Source of the DNA: Populus alba
Lineage: Eukaryota > Streptophyta > Magnoliopsida > Malpighiales > Salicaceae
Reading direction: 5' to 3'
Length of the DNA: 64,000 nucleotides
Assembly (NCBI RefSeq): GCF_005239225.2
Contig: NC_133299.1
Coordinates: 2,298,967 to 2,362,966 of the forward strand
The notes under the pieces are model-generated. The model searched no databases. It saw nothing but the letters and a program-made list of their open reading frames with translations, and was not told the DNA's origin. This document shows, piece by piece, positions 1 to 12,090 of the stretch; positions within the stretch are counted from its first letter, which is position 1; each line of letters begins with the position of its first letter. A program made the position numbers and the translations under genes.

Positions 1-32
1 CCTTTTCAGATATTGTAAAAATTGTTGCTGTC

Positions 33-257
33 ATGGATCCAGAGGCTGCAAATACTGCTAGAGACTCTTTGAATTTGGCATTTCATATGTCAAACCTTCT
101 TGATACAGGACTTGATCGACACACCCTTTCGGTTCTTATTGCCCTTTGTGATTTGGGTTTGAACCCAGAAGCACTTGCTGCTGTTGTGAAAGAACTCCGG
201 AGAGAACCTGTTTCATCTTCACTGCCAAATTCTAGTGCTCCGGTAGCTAAACCGTAG
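33..257 (+). CDS. MZT1: MZT1/GIP1-type mitotic-spindle organizing protein (gamma-tubulin complex)
   Basis: A 74-residue single-exon reading frame. Residues 5-58 carry the whole MOZART1 signature: an N-terminal helix (ARDSLNLAFHMSNLLDTG), then LDRHTLSVLIALCDLG and NPEALAAVVKELRRE. Plant homologues (GIP1/GIP2, about 70 residues) bind GCP3 and recruit gamma-tubulin complexes to the nuclear envelope and microtubule nucleation sites. The length matches the family. The ATG at 33 is the only one ahead of the conserved block. A pyrimidine-rich tract ending in AG just upstream (about 3-9) looks like a splice acceptor, so the 5' leader is probably spliced and begins outside the window. The C-terminal serine/proline-rich tail is variable, as usual. 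The gene appears intact. Confidence 0.93.
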   Translation: MDPEAANTARDSLNLAFHMSNLLDTGLDRHTLSVLIALCDLGLNPEALAAVVKELRREPVSSSLPNSSAPVAKP

Positions 258-1380
258 TTAGGTAATGGATTTGTAATGATTTCGGTAGAATGTAATGTAA
301 GGTAATATGATGTTTGCTTGTTTGTTGATCGGATTTTTTCTTTTTGTATTGAAATTCAAATTGCAGCGAACCACTTGTATTTTTTTTTTGCCCTCCTTGA
401 CTTGATGAGTTGTAGAAATTTGGGTACCATTTGTAGAGGACTGGAGAGCTTTGTCTCAAACACAATTATGTGCAAAAGATGGAACTTGTTGTCTAAGCGT
501 CCACTGTACTTTAGTGATTTCCTCTTGTTAAAGCCTGTGTGTTCCTGACCAAAAATGCGTTTTGATTGAGTTTAAGTTGTTTTGGTTGTTTCATTCATGT
601 TGCCCTGTTAGCAAGAGAAATTTTAGTTTGTTTTCCACTGTTGTTGGCTGATCTGCCTCTACTACTTGGTTTGTTTATGAAAGTTCTATTCTAAACACCT
701 CCAAATGTTGTGCCAGCAGAAACTGCTGTGTGCAATCTGGCTTTCTACTGCTCTACTGTAAGTTGTGAAAGATGGTAGGGATCGTACTTGTCAGCTTATT
801 TAAAGAAACCTGCCCTTTTGATCTAGCAAGTTAGTGTTCCACCTTCTGTTTGGTGCAGCCTCTTGAATTACCAGTACGTTTCGGGAAAATGCACTTCTAA
901 TTATATGCAGGTCTGTTGTCTGTGCTACTGTAGTCTTCAGAATGCTTGTAAGGTTTTGTGAACATTCAAATTTCCTTGCCGAACTAATTTTTCTCATGTT
1001 TTGGATTTTATAATGCGTTTTATTCTGAACATTGCACCGTGCATTATGTATCGATACCTTTTACTCCACTTCTATGCTATGGAGTTCCTCCAATATGGCT
1101 TTACCCAGCAGGACCATAATCCATAAGGTTAAGGAAATCCAAATCTGACTGAAGCATAGTTGCAGCTTTTCTCTAGGCAGCAAGCGCAGATCAAATTTGG
1201 CAAATATTGAAGTTTCGGAAGTGCAATTGTTGATAGTTATCTTGTTGGAAGTTTTAGATTTTCTTCACCTCTGCTTCAGAAGCCTTTCTGTAGCTATGCT
1301 CGAGATGTTCCTCTCCATTAGATCTATGACACGCTGTGTTTGGAACTTCACCACCCTTTTTATGTGTGAAATGTTTTAAA
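258..1380. other. 3' flank of MZT1, no gene recognised
   Basis: The first few hundred bases are probably the MZT1 3' UTR. The rest has near-average base composition and only short frames without recognisable domains. I see no RNA gene or clear transposon. Confidence 0.5.
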
Positions 1381-2892
1381 AGTTTTTTTTATTAGAAAAT
1401 ATATTAAAATGAATTTTTTTATTTTTTAACATTAATATATTAAAATTATAAAAAAATATTAAAAAAATCAACTTGATATTTTTTCAAATTAAATACATTT
1501 TTAAATGCATAAATGATTTCAACCCAAATGGGTCGTCGGGTTCTGACATCATGATTTCAACCTCATAAATGCTTTCAATTTCCTTCCTCTTCTCAACCTG
1601 ATGGTCCCCAAATGGGTCGTCGGGATCAGGCACCATCAGTGGCTTGCACAGGAGAGGGCCTCGCCACCGTCGAATATTTTCCTTACTTTTTTTCTGCCAC
1701 CGACATGATTAAAGCTGTGTTTCCATTGGTAATGTCAATTTCCTTGCAGAAGTACTTTTTCGAGCTAAAAATAAATAGAATTGGGAATATTTGAGGATCT
1801 TTTAATTATTATTTTTTTCTTTTTAGTTTATAAAGAAGTCCAAAATATCTTTTTTTTTTTAGATCTTAACATAACAACTTTTATAATAATAATCTACATC
1901 TTAAAAATACTTTGAAAGAATGATATTACAAAGAATTTAAAATGATTTTTTTTTAATAATAGGATGGTAATATATTAAATTAAATGAAGTTGATTTTTCA
2001 AATCTATAACTTAGATCATATGACCATGATAACTCTATATAAATCAAATCAAAATAAATTATAAAACTTAATTTTTAATAAATTTATTATTAAAAGATGA
2101 AATTAAAAAAAATTATTATATAAAAAAAAAGTAAAAAAACCTAAGTTTTGCCCAAGTTAACTTACAAAACCTATAACCCAAGTTATAAGACCGGAATAAT
2201 TTTATAAAAAATAAATAAGAAAAAATTAAGCCTATACCTAAAAAAATATCGTATAATATTTTAATCTCACCTTTTGACCCATTTATTATTATTATTATTA
2301 TTAGGTATTATCATTATATTATGTTTATTATTTTTTTTATCTCTTATAAACTAAATTTTAAAATTTCATTCATTATTTTAAGTTATGCCATTTCTTTTCA
2401 TTTCTCTAGCCTGGTTATTAAACATAAATCAATTCAGGTTCTTATGACTCAGAACTTGTATCGAATCGAGTTTTACAATAAATAAGAGAAAATTAACATA
2501 GATAAAAATTAAAGTTACCTTATATTTTTAAAAAAATTATTGATTTTTTTTAAAAATTTAAAAATAACTTAATTCAAGTTAATATAAGAAACATGTTACT
2601 TGAATTTTACCATGAATTAATTTTCAAATCAGCTTTAATATTTGTGGTTTTCCAGACTTGTTAGTTTTGTAGGTATTTTTTATTTTTATTTTAAAATTAC
2701 TTTCAAAACCAAAAACAATAAAAAAAAAAAGAAAACGAGAATGACAGGAAACGTAATTAAAAAGTTACTCTCAAAATGATATACACTTTGGATATAAAAA
2801 AGGGATTTTGATCCTCTTGCTTCAAATCTCATTATTGATGAGAGGAAAAATTAAATAAATAACCTTATCCAAACCACTCCTCCAATCCAAAC
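1381..2892. other. AT-rich intergenic DNA with degenerate repeat remnants
   Basis: Very AT-rich spacer. An 18-bp word (cccaaatgggtcgtcggg) occurs twice, at 1523-1540 and 1607-1624, pointing to a small local duplication. The stretch from about 1381 to 1510 has the long A/T runs of the MITE-like sequences seen elsewhere here. The frame at 1612-1794 matches no family I know, and I do not call it a gene. Confidence 0.4.
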
Positions 2893-2908
2893 AAAACCCA
2901 AGAAAGCT

Positions 2909-3105
2909 ACACTTGAGGTCTTGATCCAGTAATTAAAGGAACTTATTCCCTTCCTCTATATCATGGGTTCAGATCTCACCGTACATGTCTGTCACTCCCG
3001 CGGTACCTTACATGTTTACTGGATTTGCAGGATCTTTAGTGAATTGTGGGATTAGTCGTGATACGTGCAAGCTGGCCGGACACCCACAAAAATAAATAAA
3101 TAAAA
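2909..3105 (+). mobile_element. tRNA-derived SINE (Salicaceae-type), copy 1
   Basis: A short retroposon flanked by a perfect 16-bp target duplication (aaaacccaagaaagct at 2893-2908 and 3106-3121) and ending in an A-rich tail. A box-B-like motif (gggttcagatctc) lies near 2965 and a weak box-A region upstream of it. The 3' half shares the block around gattagtcgtgat with the SINE at 30279-30476, so the two belong to one family. It encodes no protein and would depend on LINE machinery for movement. Assignment to the Salicaceae SINE families is from memory. Confidence 0.8.
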
Positions 3106-3121
3106 AAAACCCAAGAAAGCT

Positions 3122-4707
3122 GCCCACATGAATTTAATAGTTTAAAATTAATTTACACCAGAAAACATAAAAAAACGTGAGGTTTTCTTTTCAGTGGTGG
3201 GTGTAACTAACCCCTAGCAGTGATAAGCCAGAAAAATAATAATAAAAAAAGAGTAATAATAATAATAATAATAATTGTTTTGTTGATGTGTCACATCAGA
3301 TTATGATATCCACGTTCACAACATGGAGAATTACCATTGCCTTTCAAAAAGTTTGTCCTCTAGCCTTTTGTAATATACATAGCATATTTAATTTTATTTG
3401 TTTTTTTGGTAATGATATTTAACTCTTTTTCTTTAGATAATTTCAATTTAATCCCTGTAAAAGATGAAAAGTTTAATCTTTTTACTTAAATGTATTCCTT
3501 TCTTAACAAATTAATCTTTTAGAGATAGAAAATTGGCTATATCCCCCTTAATTTGGTTCTCTTCTCTTAAAAAAAAAACTAATTTTTATTTTGATACTTA
3601 ATAACAAAACTCATTTTTTTTTATCCCTATGAAAGTTTGACATATTTCTACTTCCACTAAGTCGATTAATGAAATATAATAATTTAATATACATGAAAAA
3701 AAAATTAAGATACGAATTCATATGTTTTTTAAGTGATTTCAAAGTGATTTTTTCAGTGACAAAATAAATTAATATTTTTTTAAAAAATATTGATAAGAGA
3801 ATTAAATTATTTACCTGCCCTATGCTAAGGTTGGTTCAACTTTTTTTAAAACATTAAAAAAATATTTAGGTATTGCTAATATGCTTTCATAAAAAAAATT
3901 AAATTAAATCGTATATGAATTAACATAATATATCCCATTTAACCTAGTAAATCTAAAAATAACTTGAGCAACTAGAAAAAATTTAGTTTAATTAAAAAAA
4001 TTTCAAAACAATATTTTTTAAAAATATTAAAATAACAACTTATTGAATCGATATAGGTTAACTAAGGTTAAAATATAAAATCTACAAACCATATTATACG
4101 ACCTTAATAATCTCGTAGAAAATATATCAAAACACATTTTGAAGCTTAATTGTTAATTAATTTAATATTAAATGATAAAATTAAAAAAAATTAATTATAA
4201 AAAAAAACCAAATTAACCCGTTAAAGTCGTGATCTGAATTATAAAACTATAATAACTCTATAAAAAAATCAAAATAAATTATAAATCTCAATTTATAATA
4301 AATTTAATATTAAAAAATAAAATTAAATAAAAAAAAGCCGTCCTCCTTTAATTTCTGTTAATTATGTCTGAACAATCCTAAACCAGCTGTTTTATAACAA
4401 AATCATAAAAAAAGAAAAAGAAGAAGGGACAAGGGGTCCAAAATTTTTGCTGCTCGTCCCCACCTCAAACACCATCAAAGAGTTGCATCCATCAACTTAC
4501 TAGCTGTCAGCGTATGACACTTATTGTCTATTTATAGAAAACTTTACTTTTATAAACATTTAATATATTATTTTAATATATTTTTAAACAAAAATATTTT
4601 AAAAAACATTCCATAAGGGCTACCTGGTTCTGAATAAAGTACGAAGCTTTTAAAAATAATAATACCGTGGAAAAATACCTCACCACACAAACAGAAACAC
4701 ATCATCC
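3122..4707. other. AT-rich intergenic DNA upstream of IQM gene
   Basis: No coding signal. It holds a short (aat)n run near 3255-3275 and long A/T tracts. The last 200 bases are presumably the promoter and leader of the gene at 4708, but I cannot point to a convincing TATA box. Confidence 0.4.
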
Positions 4708-7700
4708 ATGGACACTCTGAAATCGCAATGTGCTGATATGTCTGCAAAATGTGAGGGATCCCAAAAGGGGAGGGATCGCAAAATGTTTAATGAGATTGCT
4801 GCCGTGGTGAAGGTTCAACAGATGTACAGGGGTTATCGCACTCGCCGCAGGATGGCAGACTCTGCTGTCGTTGCTCAAGAACTTTGGTTAGTCCATCAAA
4901 AACTTAGTTTCTGGTGTTTTTCTGATATTATATGTGATGCACTAGAATTAGGGCTAAATTTTACTGGACACTAATTAACGTTTGTGGTTTGTATTGATTT
5001 TAATTAAATTAAGGTGGCAAGCAATATACCATGCTGGCTTGAATGAAAATACGGTTTCCTTCTTCAAAAACTCGAAATCAGAGAGTGCTGCTTCAAGGTG
5101 GAAACGTGTTGGATCTCATGCTTCTAAGGTCTTTCTATAGTCTCTACTCATTGACTATGTGTTATCAAAAATTGTCTTTTGTTTGTTGAGGACAAGGAAA
5201 TTCTAAAAAGTTCTTATTTTTCAACTAATGATGCAATAAACACCAATCATAGTGATGAACATCAACAGTCTTTTTTTTTTTTTTTTTCAATCTTTAATGG
5301 TGAATTATGTATAGTTACCCGTATCTGATAATATATCAACTTACGACCTTGATTGGCCTAAAACTTAGAATGTATTGGGTTTTAAAAAAACAAATGAGGG
5401 TTGATCTGTCTAAATCTGGATGATTTGATAGATAAATCCGTAACCCGATTAAACCTCATTTTAACTTCTTTTTTTTAAATAAATTTATTTTTATTAATAT
5501 ATATTAACCTGTTAAATTTATGATTTAAATTATAAATCGGGTTAGATTTATTAACTTTTAGACTGACTATATATGAATATAAAAAAAATACCAATAAGCC
5601 ACAAGGCGGCTGTTAATAAATTAATAAAAAATGAAAAAGGTTTTTAGTTGCTATTTTGTTTTACAATATATATAGTTTTATGCTACCAAAAAAGAAAAAA
5701 AGAAGATATGCTATGTTTAATTCGCGGAAATTTGGACTGTTTTATGGCAGGTGGGCAAGGGCCTAAGCAAAAACGCAGAATCAGAGAAATTGTATTTCGA
5801 ACATTGGATTGAAGCTGTAATTACATTCTCTTCGCACTGCCAATTTTCCATTTTTTTTCTTAATAATTATTCTATCATTTGGATTATTAAGATTAATTTG
5901 CAATAATTCTGTTGAAATCTGATGTTGTGATTTATTTTTATCTTTTTTAAATAATTGTACATTAATTTAGATTGATCCAAGGCATCGTTACGGGGCATTC
6001 TTGTATATGTATTTTAAGAAATGGTCCGAGACAAACTCCAGTCAGCCTTTTTTTTACTGGTGATGTACCTTTCCTTTCCATCTTCTGATATTGGAAGTTT
6101 TTATTTTTATTATTTTTGTTTTATTTCATCGTTACAGCTTTCTTTCATAAGACATTTTGGATTTCAAGCAATTTATTCATGTATTGCTGAAGGTGTAAGC
6201 TTGCTGCTCCTTTAGGTTGGATGTAGGAGATGGCAAAGAGGTTGAAGTTGAAGAATGTCCTAGGTCGAAGCTTCAAGAAAACAGCATAAAGTATCTAGGA
6301 CCTGTATGCAATTTTATATTATCAGCATAATTATAGCTTGAGTCATAAATTCTTTTTTTTTTTTTTTGAAGTTCCTAACAGTCTGCCATCTATTTCTTTC
6401 TGCGAATCAGAAAGAAAGAGAACAATATGAATGCATCATCATTGGAGGGAAGTTTTTTCACAAACAGTCCAGAAATCTTGTTGATACAAAGGGAAAGTGG
6501 ATATTTGTTTTGAGCCCCACTAATAGACTGTATGCTGGACAGGTGAGAGGTCATAAATTGTGTAGAAACAATTGATATAGCTATAGTTTTCTCTCTAACT
6601 CTACTGTTTCTTGTATATTCATAAACATTTTGATGCATTTTTTGCTGCTTGCAGAAAAAGAGGGGCAAGTTCCATCATTCGAGTTTCCTGGCCGGAGGTG
6701 CTACTATCGCTGCTGGAACGGTGATCATAGAGAATGGAAATCTTAAGGTATGTCAAAGTCAGAAAATCATCTTAACTTGCAATAATGCCTTTTGAATTTA
6801 AAATTTATGAATTATTGACAACTTAATCATTAAAATTCTGACACCTTATCAATCAATCCACAAAAAATATAGGTTTTAAGAATAGTTTTATAATATATTT
6901 TCTAATAAAAAATCCTCTTAGACATATAATGTTGCCCCAATGGAGTATGGGTATTTGATTTTCTACACATTGTATATAGGTCGATTTAAGAAATACTGTG
7001 TTAGTATCACTGTCCCTATTAAACTCTGGCATCCATTTTTGTTTAGCCTTACCGCATATTGGATTATTGGTGTGATGAGAGTTGACCCAATCTAATTATG
7101 TGGGTTGACTCGTGACTCAGGAGATCCAAGATCTAAACTTGATCCTTGACCCGGGTCGATGCTTGAGTTGGGTTCAAGAACTATGGTACAAAGTTTGATA
7201 GCTTGACCCTGCAGAAAACCTCTCTAGTTTTCATGGATTTTTGGTAGTGTTGTAGGCATGGTTGAAAAACTTTTATCAGTATGCGCGCGCGCGTGTATTT
7301 TAGAGTGATTTTGTTATAAAAAATTTTTGAGGAATTTTATTTGAAAGATTTTTGTGAAATTATTTTTCTTTTTTGGGAGATTCTGTTGACGAATTCTTGG
7401 GATGTTTTCTTCATTGATTTTAACTCTGCAGTTCATTTCTCCAATGAGTGGACATTACCGACCAACACAAGAAAAATTTGAAAGCTTTCTATCATTTTTC
7501 AAGGACAATGGAGTGAATCTTGATGAAGTCCAGGTAAGTTTACTGTAAGGCCTGGACTGTTGTCCATGGTAGCAAATTATTTTTTCTCGTGTTATGTTTC
7601 TGGCATCTCTGTTCTTTTTGCAGGTAAACCAGGCTATTGAATATTCCAGCGCCAGCGATTATGCAGCCAAACTGAGTGGAAGTGGGAGCGGTAAGATGAT

Positions 7701-7977
7701 GGAAGTTGCCAAGATTAACTTAGAGCCTCCTCCTACGATGAGAACTCCCCATGAAGAGAAGGATTCTAAACTACAAGAAGTTGAGAAGGAAACCAGAGAT
7801 GAAAGCGAAAGGACATTGTCGGAGGAACCTAAGGCAACTATATTCGATCTTAACAAGTGGTCAACCGGAGCTGGCCCGAGAATTGGTAGTATTGCAGACT
7901 ATCCAGCTGAAGTGCGAGCACAGGCCCTGGAGTTTGTAAACTTATCTTCAAAAACTCCACCCGCTTCAATGCTGTAG
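4708..7977 (+). CDS. IQM: IQM family IQ-motif calmodulin-binding protein
   Basis: Nine exons join in frame: 4708-4886, 5014-5128, 5751-5816, 5971-6059, 6216-6303, 6411-6542, 6655-6747, 7432-7533 and 7624-7977 (1218 nt, 405 residues), all with GT-AG introns. The IQ motif lies near residues 34-46 ([13 protein letters not shown]). Family landmarks follow: [63 protein letters not shown] and [13 protein letters not shown] proteins bind calmodulin without Ca2+ and act in stress, stomatal and hormone responses; the exact member cannot be named. The acidic, lysine-rich C-terminus is typically variable. The ATG sits in good context (atccATGG). No break is seen. Exon edges were set by eye from splice consensus and homology, so small errors are possible. 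Confidence 0.9.
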
Positions 7978-8239
7978 GTGGATTGCTAGCCAAAAAGTCT
8001 GAATCTCCTTTTTAATGGCTTTTGCTTTGTGAGTGACTAGAGCGGTAAACTGCTGTCTGTAACTTGTCTTTGTATTCTGGGAGTTCAAGGCCTCATAGGC
8101 ACCTGCATGTGTTTTAATATTATAAATATTAAAAAAAAGGAAGCCCAATTTGGTCCTCCCCATTCCAATCAGCCCATCCTATCCTATCCAACCGATAACC
8201 GTCACTAACTAACTCGCTTCCGAACCCGCGCTTTTCAAC
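7978..8239. other. IQM 3' UTR and spacer to SNF2 cluster
   Basis: A short spacer holding the IQM 3' UTR and, towards the right, the proximal promoter of the first SNF2 gene, including the GC-rich word cccgcgctttt that also precedes copy 2. Confidence 0.5.
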
Positions 8240-8258
8240 CAAATATAACGGCTCTACC
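8240..8258 (+). promoter_or_regulatory. Conserved TATA-like promoter block, SNF2 copy 1
   Basis: The 19-bp block caaatataacggctctacc lies 83 bp before the start codon. It recurs identically before copy 2 (12290-12308) and in altered form before copy 3 (21584-21606). Position and the core atataa suggest a TATA box; the conserved aacgg next to it may be a MYB-type site (inference). Confidence 0.5.
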
Positions 8259-8340
8259 AGCTATTTTCATTCTCTCATTGCGTTCACTGACCGAAGAAAG
8301 AAGCACAGGAAAAAGCAGAATCTTTCTTTCATTTTCTCTA

Positions 8341-11300
8341 ATGGAAGAAGAAGAAGAAGAAGAATATCGTATTCTGCTTGCTTTTGGTGGTAGGCGATAT
8401 GCTCCAACAGAAGAATATCAACAAATTCGACAAGAACAATTACCACTTGTCATGAATCTTGATGCTTGGAAAGATTCATCTACTTTTCAAGATTGGCTAT
8501 CTTTTGGTTCACGACCAATCCGGACTGAAACCGCCCTTGTTTGTTCTTTTACCACCACTATTGTAGGCCTTAGAGATGCAGAAATCAATGATTATGAATT
8601 GCTTCGATTTGTACGTTATCGACAATGCCCTTATGATGAGCATGCTATAAAGGTTTTAAATTCTAGCTCTAGAGAGATGGGGTACCTTTCTACACCAGTT
8701 GCTCAGGTTTTATCTCCTTTAGTTGATCTTCGAAAAATTAATCTTGAAGGTGAGGTGGCTTTTTTAAAAGTTAGACATGACACGTCTATTCCTTGTGCTG
8801 TTAGAATCCTTGCAAAGTCAGCTGATGTACAGGGTGTTAGAAATAAGATTTTGCCTCTCGGGTTGCTTTTACACGATCTACCTCGTGCATGTTTTGGTTC
8901 ATATGAGGGTATGGGGGTTCAAGAAAAGGGTAGGATAGAGAAATTGGGGACTTTGGAGCCACCAAAGAATGTGATTAAAGCTAAACTTCTTGATCATCAA
9001 CAGGAGGGGCTGTGGTGGTTGGTGAATAAAGAGAAGTCGGATGAGTTGCCCCCTTTTTGGGTGGTGAAAGATGGGTTGTATCTGAATGTTTTGACAAGGC
9101 ATCAAACGAATAGGAGACCAGAGCCTTTGCATGGTTGGGTTTTTGCTGACGATTATGGATTAGGCAAGACTCTGACCTTGCTTTCTTTGATTGCTTTTGA
9201 TAAGGCTGGCAATGTTACTGAAGGAACAGGCGAGGAGGACAGGTTAGAGTTTGTTTCTAGTGGTAAGAATTGGGGAACGGTGAGTGAAAAGGGTACCGGA
9301 GAACAAAAAATGCATAGCCTTTTGGATAGTAATATTAAAGAACGTTCTGCGCGCATGGCCGGGGAGTCTTCTAGTGCTTTGGTTGCTAAGAAAACACTAG
9401 TCGTGTGCCCTTCTGCTGTGTGTTCGACATGGGAAAACCAACTGCAGGAGCACACTCAAAAAGGTTCACTCAAGCTATACAAGTATTATGGGGATAACAG
9501 GACGAAGGATGCAGAGGAGCTTATGAAATATGATATAGTGTTGACCACATATAGTACCTTGGTTGCTGATGGATGTGAGCAAAAACGGTACCCTTTGATG
9601 AAGATCGAGTGGTGGCGAGTCATTTTGGATGAAGCTCATGTGATTATGAACAAAGCAAATACACAGCAAAGTCGGGAACTTGTTAAATTGACCGCTAGGA
9701 GGAGGTGGGCTGTTACAGGAGCACCCATCCAGAATGGATCGTTTGATTTATCATCTCTGATGACCTTTTTCCGGTTAGATCCACTCTCTACAGTGTACTA
9801 CTGGCAAGAGTTGTTGCAGAAACATCTTGCTAATGGAGATGAGAAAGGGTTCATCCGACTGCAGGTAATATCAAGCTGCTGATAATTTTATTAAATTCCG
9901 GTATTGTGAAATGTCATGTACACCTAAGGTATTGAAAATCGAATTGACAGATGCAATCTGTAATCTTTAGGATTACAGTATGCAGATCTCTTGTACCACT
10001 CCACTGAATGCTTCCGTGTTTTTGTGATTTTCTTTAAAACTTTTCAGGAATTAATGGCAACCATTTCTTTGAGGAGAATAAAAGACAAGGTTTTAGTTGG
10101 ATTGCCATCTAAAACTATAGAGACAGTTTCCTTCGAATTTTCTGGAGAAGAACGTGAACTGTATAATCAGATGGAAGCAGATTCCAAGAATGTTGTTGGA
10201 TATTTTACTGCAGCTAATAAACTACGCAGCCGCTATATATCTGTGCTTTTTTCAGTTATTCAACTTCGGCAGTTATGTAATGACTCGGCCTTGTGCTCTA
10301 TGGATCTCAGATCATTGCTCCCTTCTGACAATATTGGAGGTATTGGAGAGTTCTGCCTGTTCATATTTTTGTTCAATTTGGTTTTTGCAATTTCAATTGC
10401 TTAGAGCACCAGAAACTCTTGCGATATCATTTGGAAGATAGTTTTTTAGACAGCGCTATCACCAAAGAGCACTCTTACACACAAAACTTCTGCAGTTATT
10501 TCAAATTGTGGAAGTTCTTGCTACATTTTTCCCCTGACAGTATGATTATAGCGTGCTTACCATTTGATCCTTGTTTCCAAGCAGATGGATCCAAACATCC
10601 GGAATTGCTTCGAAAGATGATCGATGGGCTTCAAGATGGTGAAGATATTGTCTGTACGGTTTGCCTTGATCCACCAACTGATGCTACAATCACAATCTGT
10701 GAGCATATATTTTGCAAAAAGTGCATTTGCCATCACCTACAACAGAAAGTAACCGAACAAACCTGCCCAAATTGTCGCCGTCCTATTTCTTTCCCTGACC
10801 TGTTCTCAGCCCCTCCAGAATCTTCCGATCCCGAAAGCCCTGAAAAACTGTCAAGAACAATCCCTTCCAAAGTCTCAGCTCTCATAAAACTCTTGAAGGA
10901 ATCTAGGGTTGTAAACTCAATCAGTAAATCAGTAGTTTTTTCACTTTTTGATAAGATGTTGGCATTAATGGAAGAGCCTCTGGAAGATGCTGGCTTCAAT
11001 ACATTGCGGTTGGATGCATCAACAGATGAAATAAGGCAAGGTGAAATAATCAAGGAATTTAGTTCAGCAGGAGCAGACACGGTTCTGCTTGCGAGTCTCA
11101 AGACTTCAGGAACCGGCATAAACCTCACAGCTGCTTCCAAAGTGTACTTGTTGGAGCCATGGTGGAACTCAGCGGCTGAGGAACAGGCAATAAACCGTGT
11201 TCATCAATACGGACAGCTGGAGAATGTAAGAATTGTAAGATTGATTGCTCAAAATAGCATTGAAGAAAGGATATTGGAGATGCAGGAAAGGAAGAAAGTG

Positions 11301-11384
11301 GCCAATGAAGCTTTTGGAAGGCAAGGACGACCAAATGAACAACACGAGGCTAGCTTAGACGATCTCTGTCGCCTCTTATTCTGA
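8341..11384 (+). CDS. SM3L1-like: HIRAN-SNF2-RING-HELICc helicase, SMARCA3-like 1 (cluster copy 1, intact)
   Basis: Three exons, 8341-9864, 10048-10339 and 10585-11384, give 871 residues, close to the Arabidopsis SMARCA3-like 1 length of about 880. Domains in order: acidic N-terminus, HIRAN (about 65-165), SNF2 ATPase with Walker A GLGKT (273-277) and DEAH (430-433), RING finger from C629 to CPNC (C666/C669) inserted between the two helicase lobes, then HELICc with motif VI RVHQYGQ (R810). This is the HLTF/RAD5 layout: a nuclear DNA translocase with a ubiquitin-ligase RING, generally linked to postreplication repair. The ATG at 8341 is preferred over the open frame from 8278 because the leader word ttctctaATGGAAG recurs in all three copies. 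It is the only unbroken member of the cluster. Biochemical function is inferred from family. Confidence 0.92.
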
Positions 11385-11905
11385 TGAGTATGCCTTGGTT
11401 TTTTTGGAGTGTATAGTTTTTGGACATATAGAAATCCTTCCCTCTTAAGGTTCCCTATGTATAGTAATATCCATTATTAGTCATTGAGAGTTTTATCTTC
11501 TTAAAAATAAACTGTTCCATTTTACAATACTACAAATACTGATCTCATTGGTCCACTGATTTTCATTTTTTAGGGTTTACATGTTGGCATCAAACACCCA
11601 TTTACCAAAAATTCTAAAAGAGGTAAATAACCACCTCATGAGTAATTAAAAGTTAACCAAAATTGGATAATTGCTACATATAGTATTCTATCTGTCACCT
11701 TTCCAACGAGTATACTAATTCTGGTCACACTTTCCTTCATTAGTCCTTCACAATCCTTATCAATTCAAGGAACATAGTTATTGTAAATCGAGACTTGGTT
11801 TCTTCTTCTCTCTTTATATATTCAAACACACATCTGTTGTTTCATGTTCTTGGTGGTTGCACAGAGTTCTGGGTTAGAGGAGGCTAGGAGAGACCATTAG
11901 CATAC
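11385..11905. other. Spacer between copies 1 and 2; 3' UTR plus captured MADS promoter
   Basis: The first part is the copy 1 3' flank and contains the left arm of an inverted repeat. From about 11800 the sequence looks like a MADS gene leader: a TATA-like word at 11815-11820, then a CT-rich 5' UTR leading into the MADS start codon. I could not place the left border of the captured segment. Confidence 0.4.
11449..11477 (+). repeat. 29-bp inverted repeat, left arm
   Basis: The 29 bases here are the exact reverse complement of 12062-12090. The left arm lies in the 3' flank of SNF2 copy 1; the right arm terminates the MADS-box fragment. The 584 bases between the arms hold the captured MADS leader and exon. 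Confidence 0.85.
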
Positions 11906-12066
11906 ATGACTGAAGAGAGGAAAAAAATGGGGAGAGGGAAGATTGAGATAAAGAGGATAGAAAACTTGAATAGCAGGCAAGTCACCTTCTCCAAATGCAG
12001 GAATGGGTTGCTGAAGAAAGCTAGAGAATTATCAGTTTTGTGTGATGCTGAGGTTGCTGTCATAAT
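11906..12066 (+). pseudogene. Captured MADS-box exon 1 fragment (MIKC type, AGL15/AGL18-like)
   Basis: The frame encodes a nearly complete MADS domain, from [13 protein letters not shown] (ATG 11927, with an in-frame upstream ATG at 11906) through [19 protein letters not shown]. It then stops matching at about 12066, where sequence from the inverted 29-bp repeat takes over and the frame ends at 12094. The strongly conserved SKRRNG has become SKCRNG. No K-box or downstream exons follow. The fragment carries its own 5' leader, so a genomic piece rather than a cDNA was copied. Similarity to AGL15/AGL18 is by eye. As it stands it could encode only a truncated DNA-binding domain and is best called a pseudogene fragment. 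Confidence 0.85.
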
Positions 12067-12090
12067 GGATATTACTATACATAGGGAACC
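12062..12090 (-). repeat. 29-bp inverted repeat, right arm
   Basis: Exact reverse complement of 11449-11477. It begins at the point where MADS exon homology ends, sharing the short word ataat with it, which suggests joining by microhomology or template switching. Confidence 0.85.

Noticed and set aside
1612..1794. Short frame after the repeated 18-mer
   Set aside because: Sixty codons, no recognisable family, AT-rich tail and no splice partners.
10733..11140. 135-codon antisense frame, recurring at 26211-26618 and 16774-17136
   Set aside because: It is the mirror of the conserved HELICc coding sequence and its recurrence follows from paralogy.
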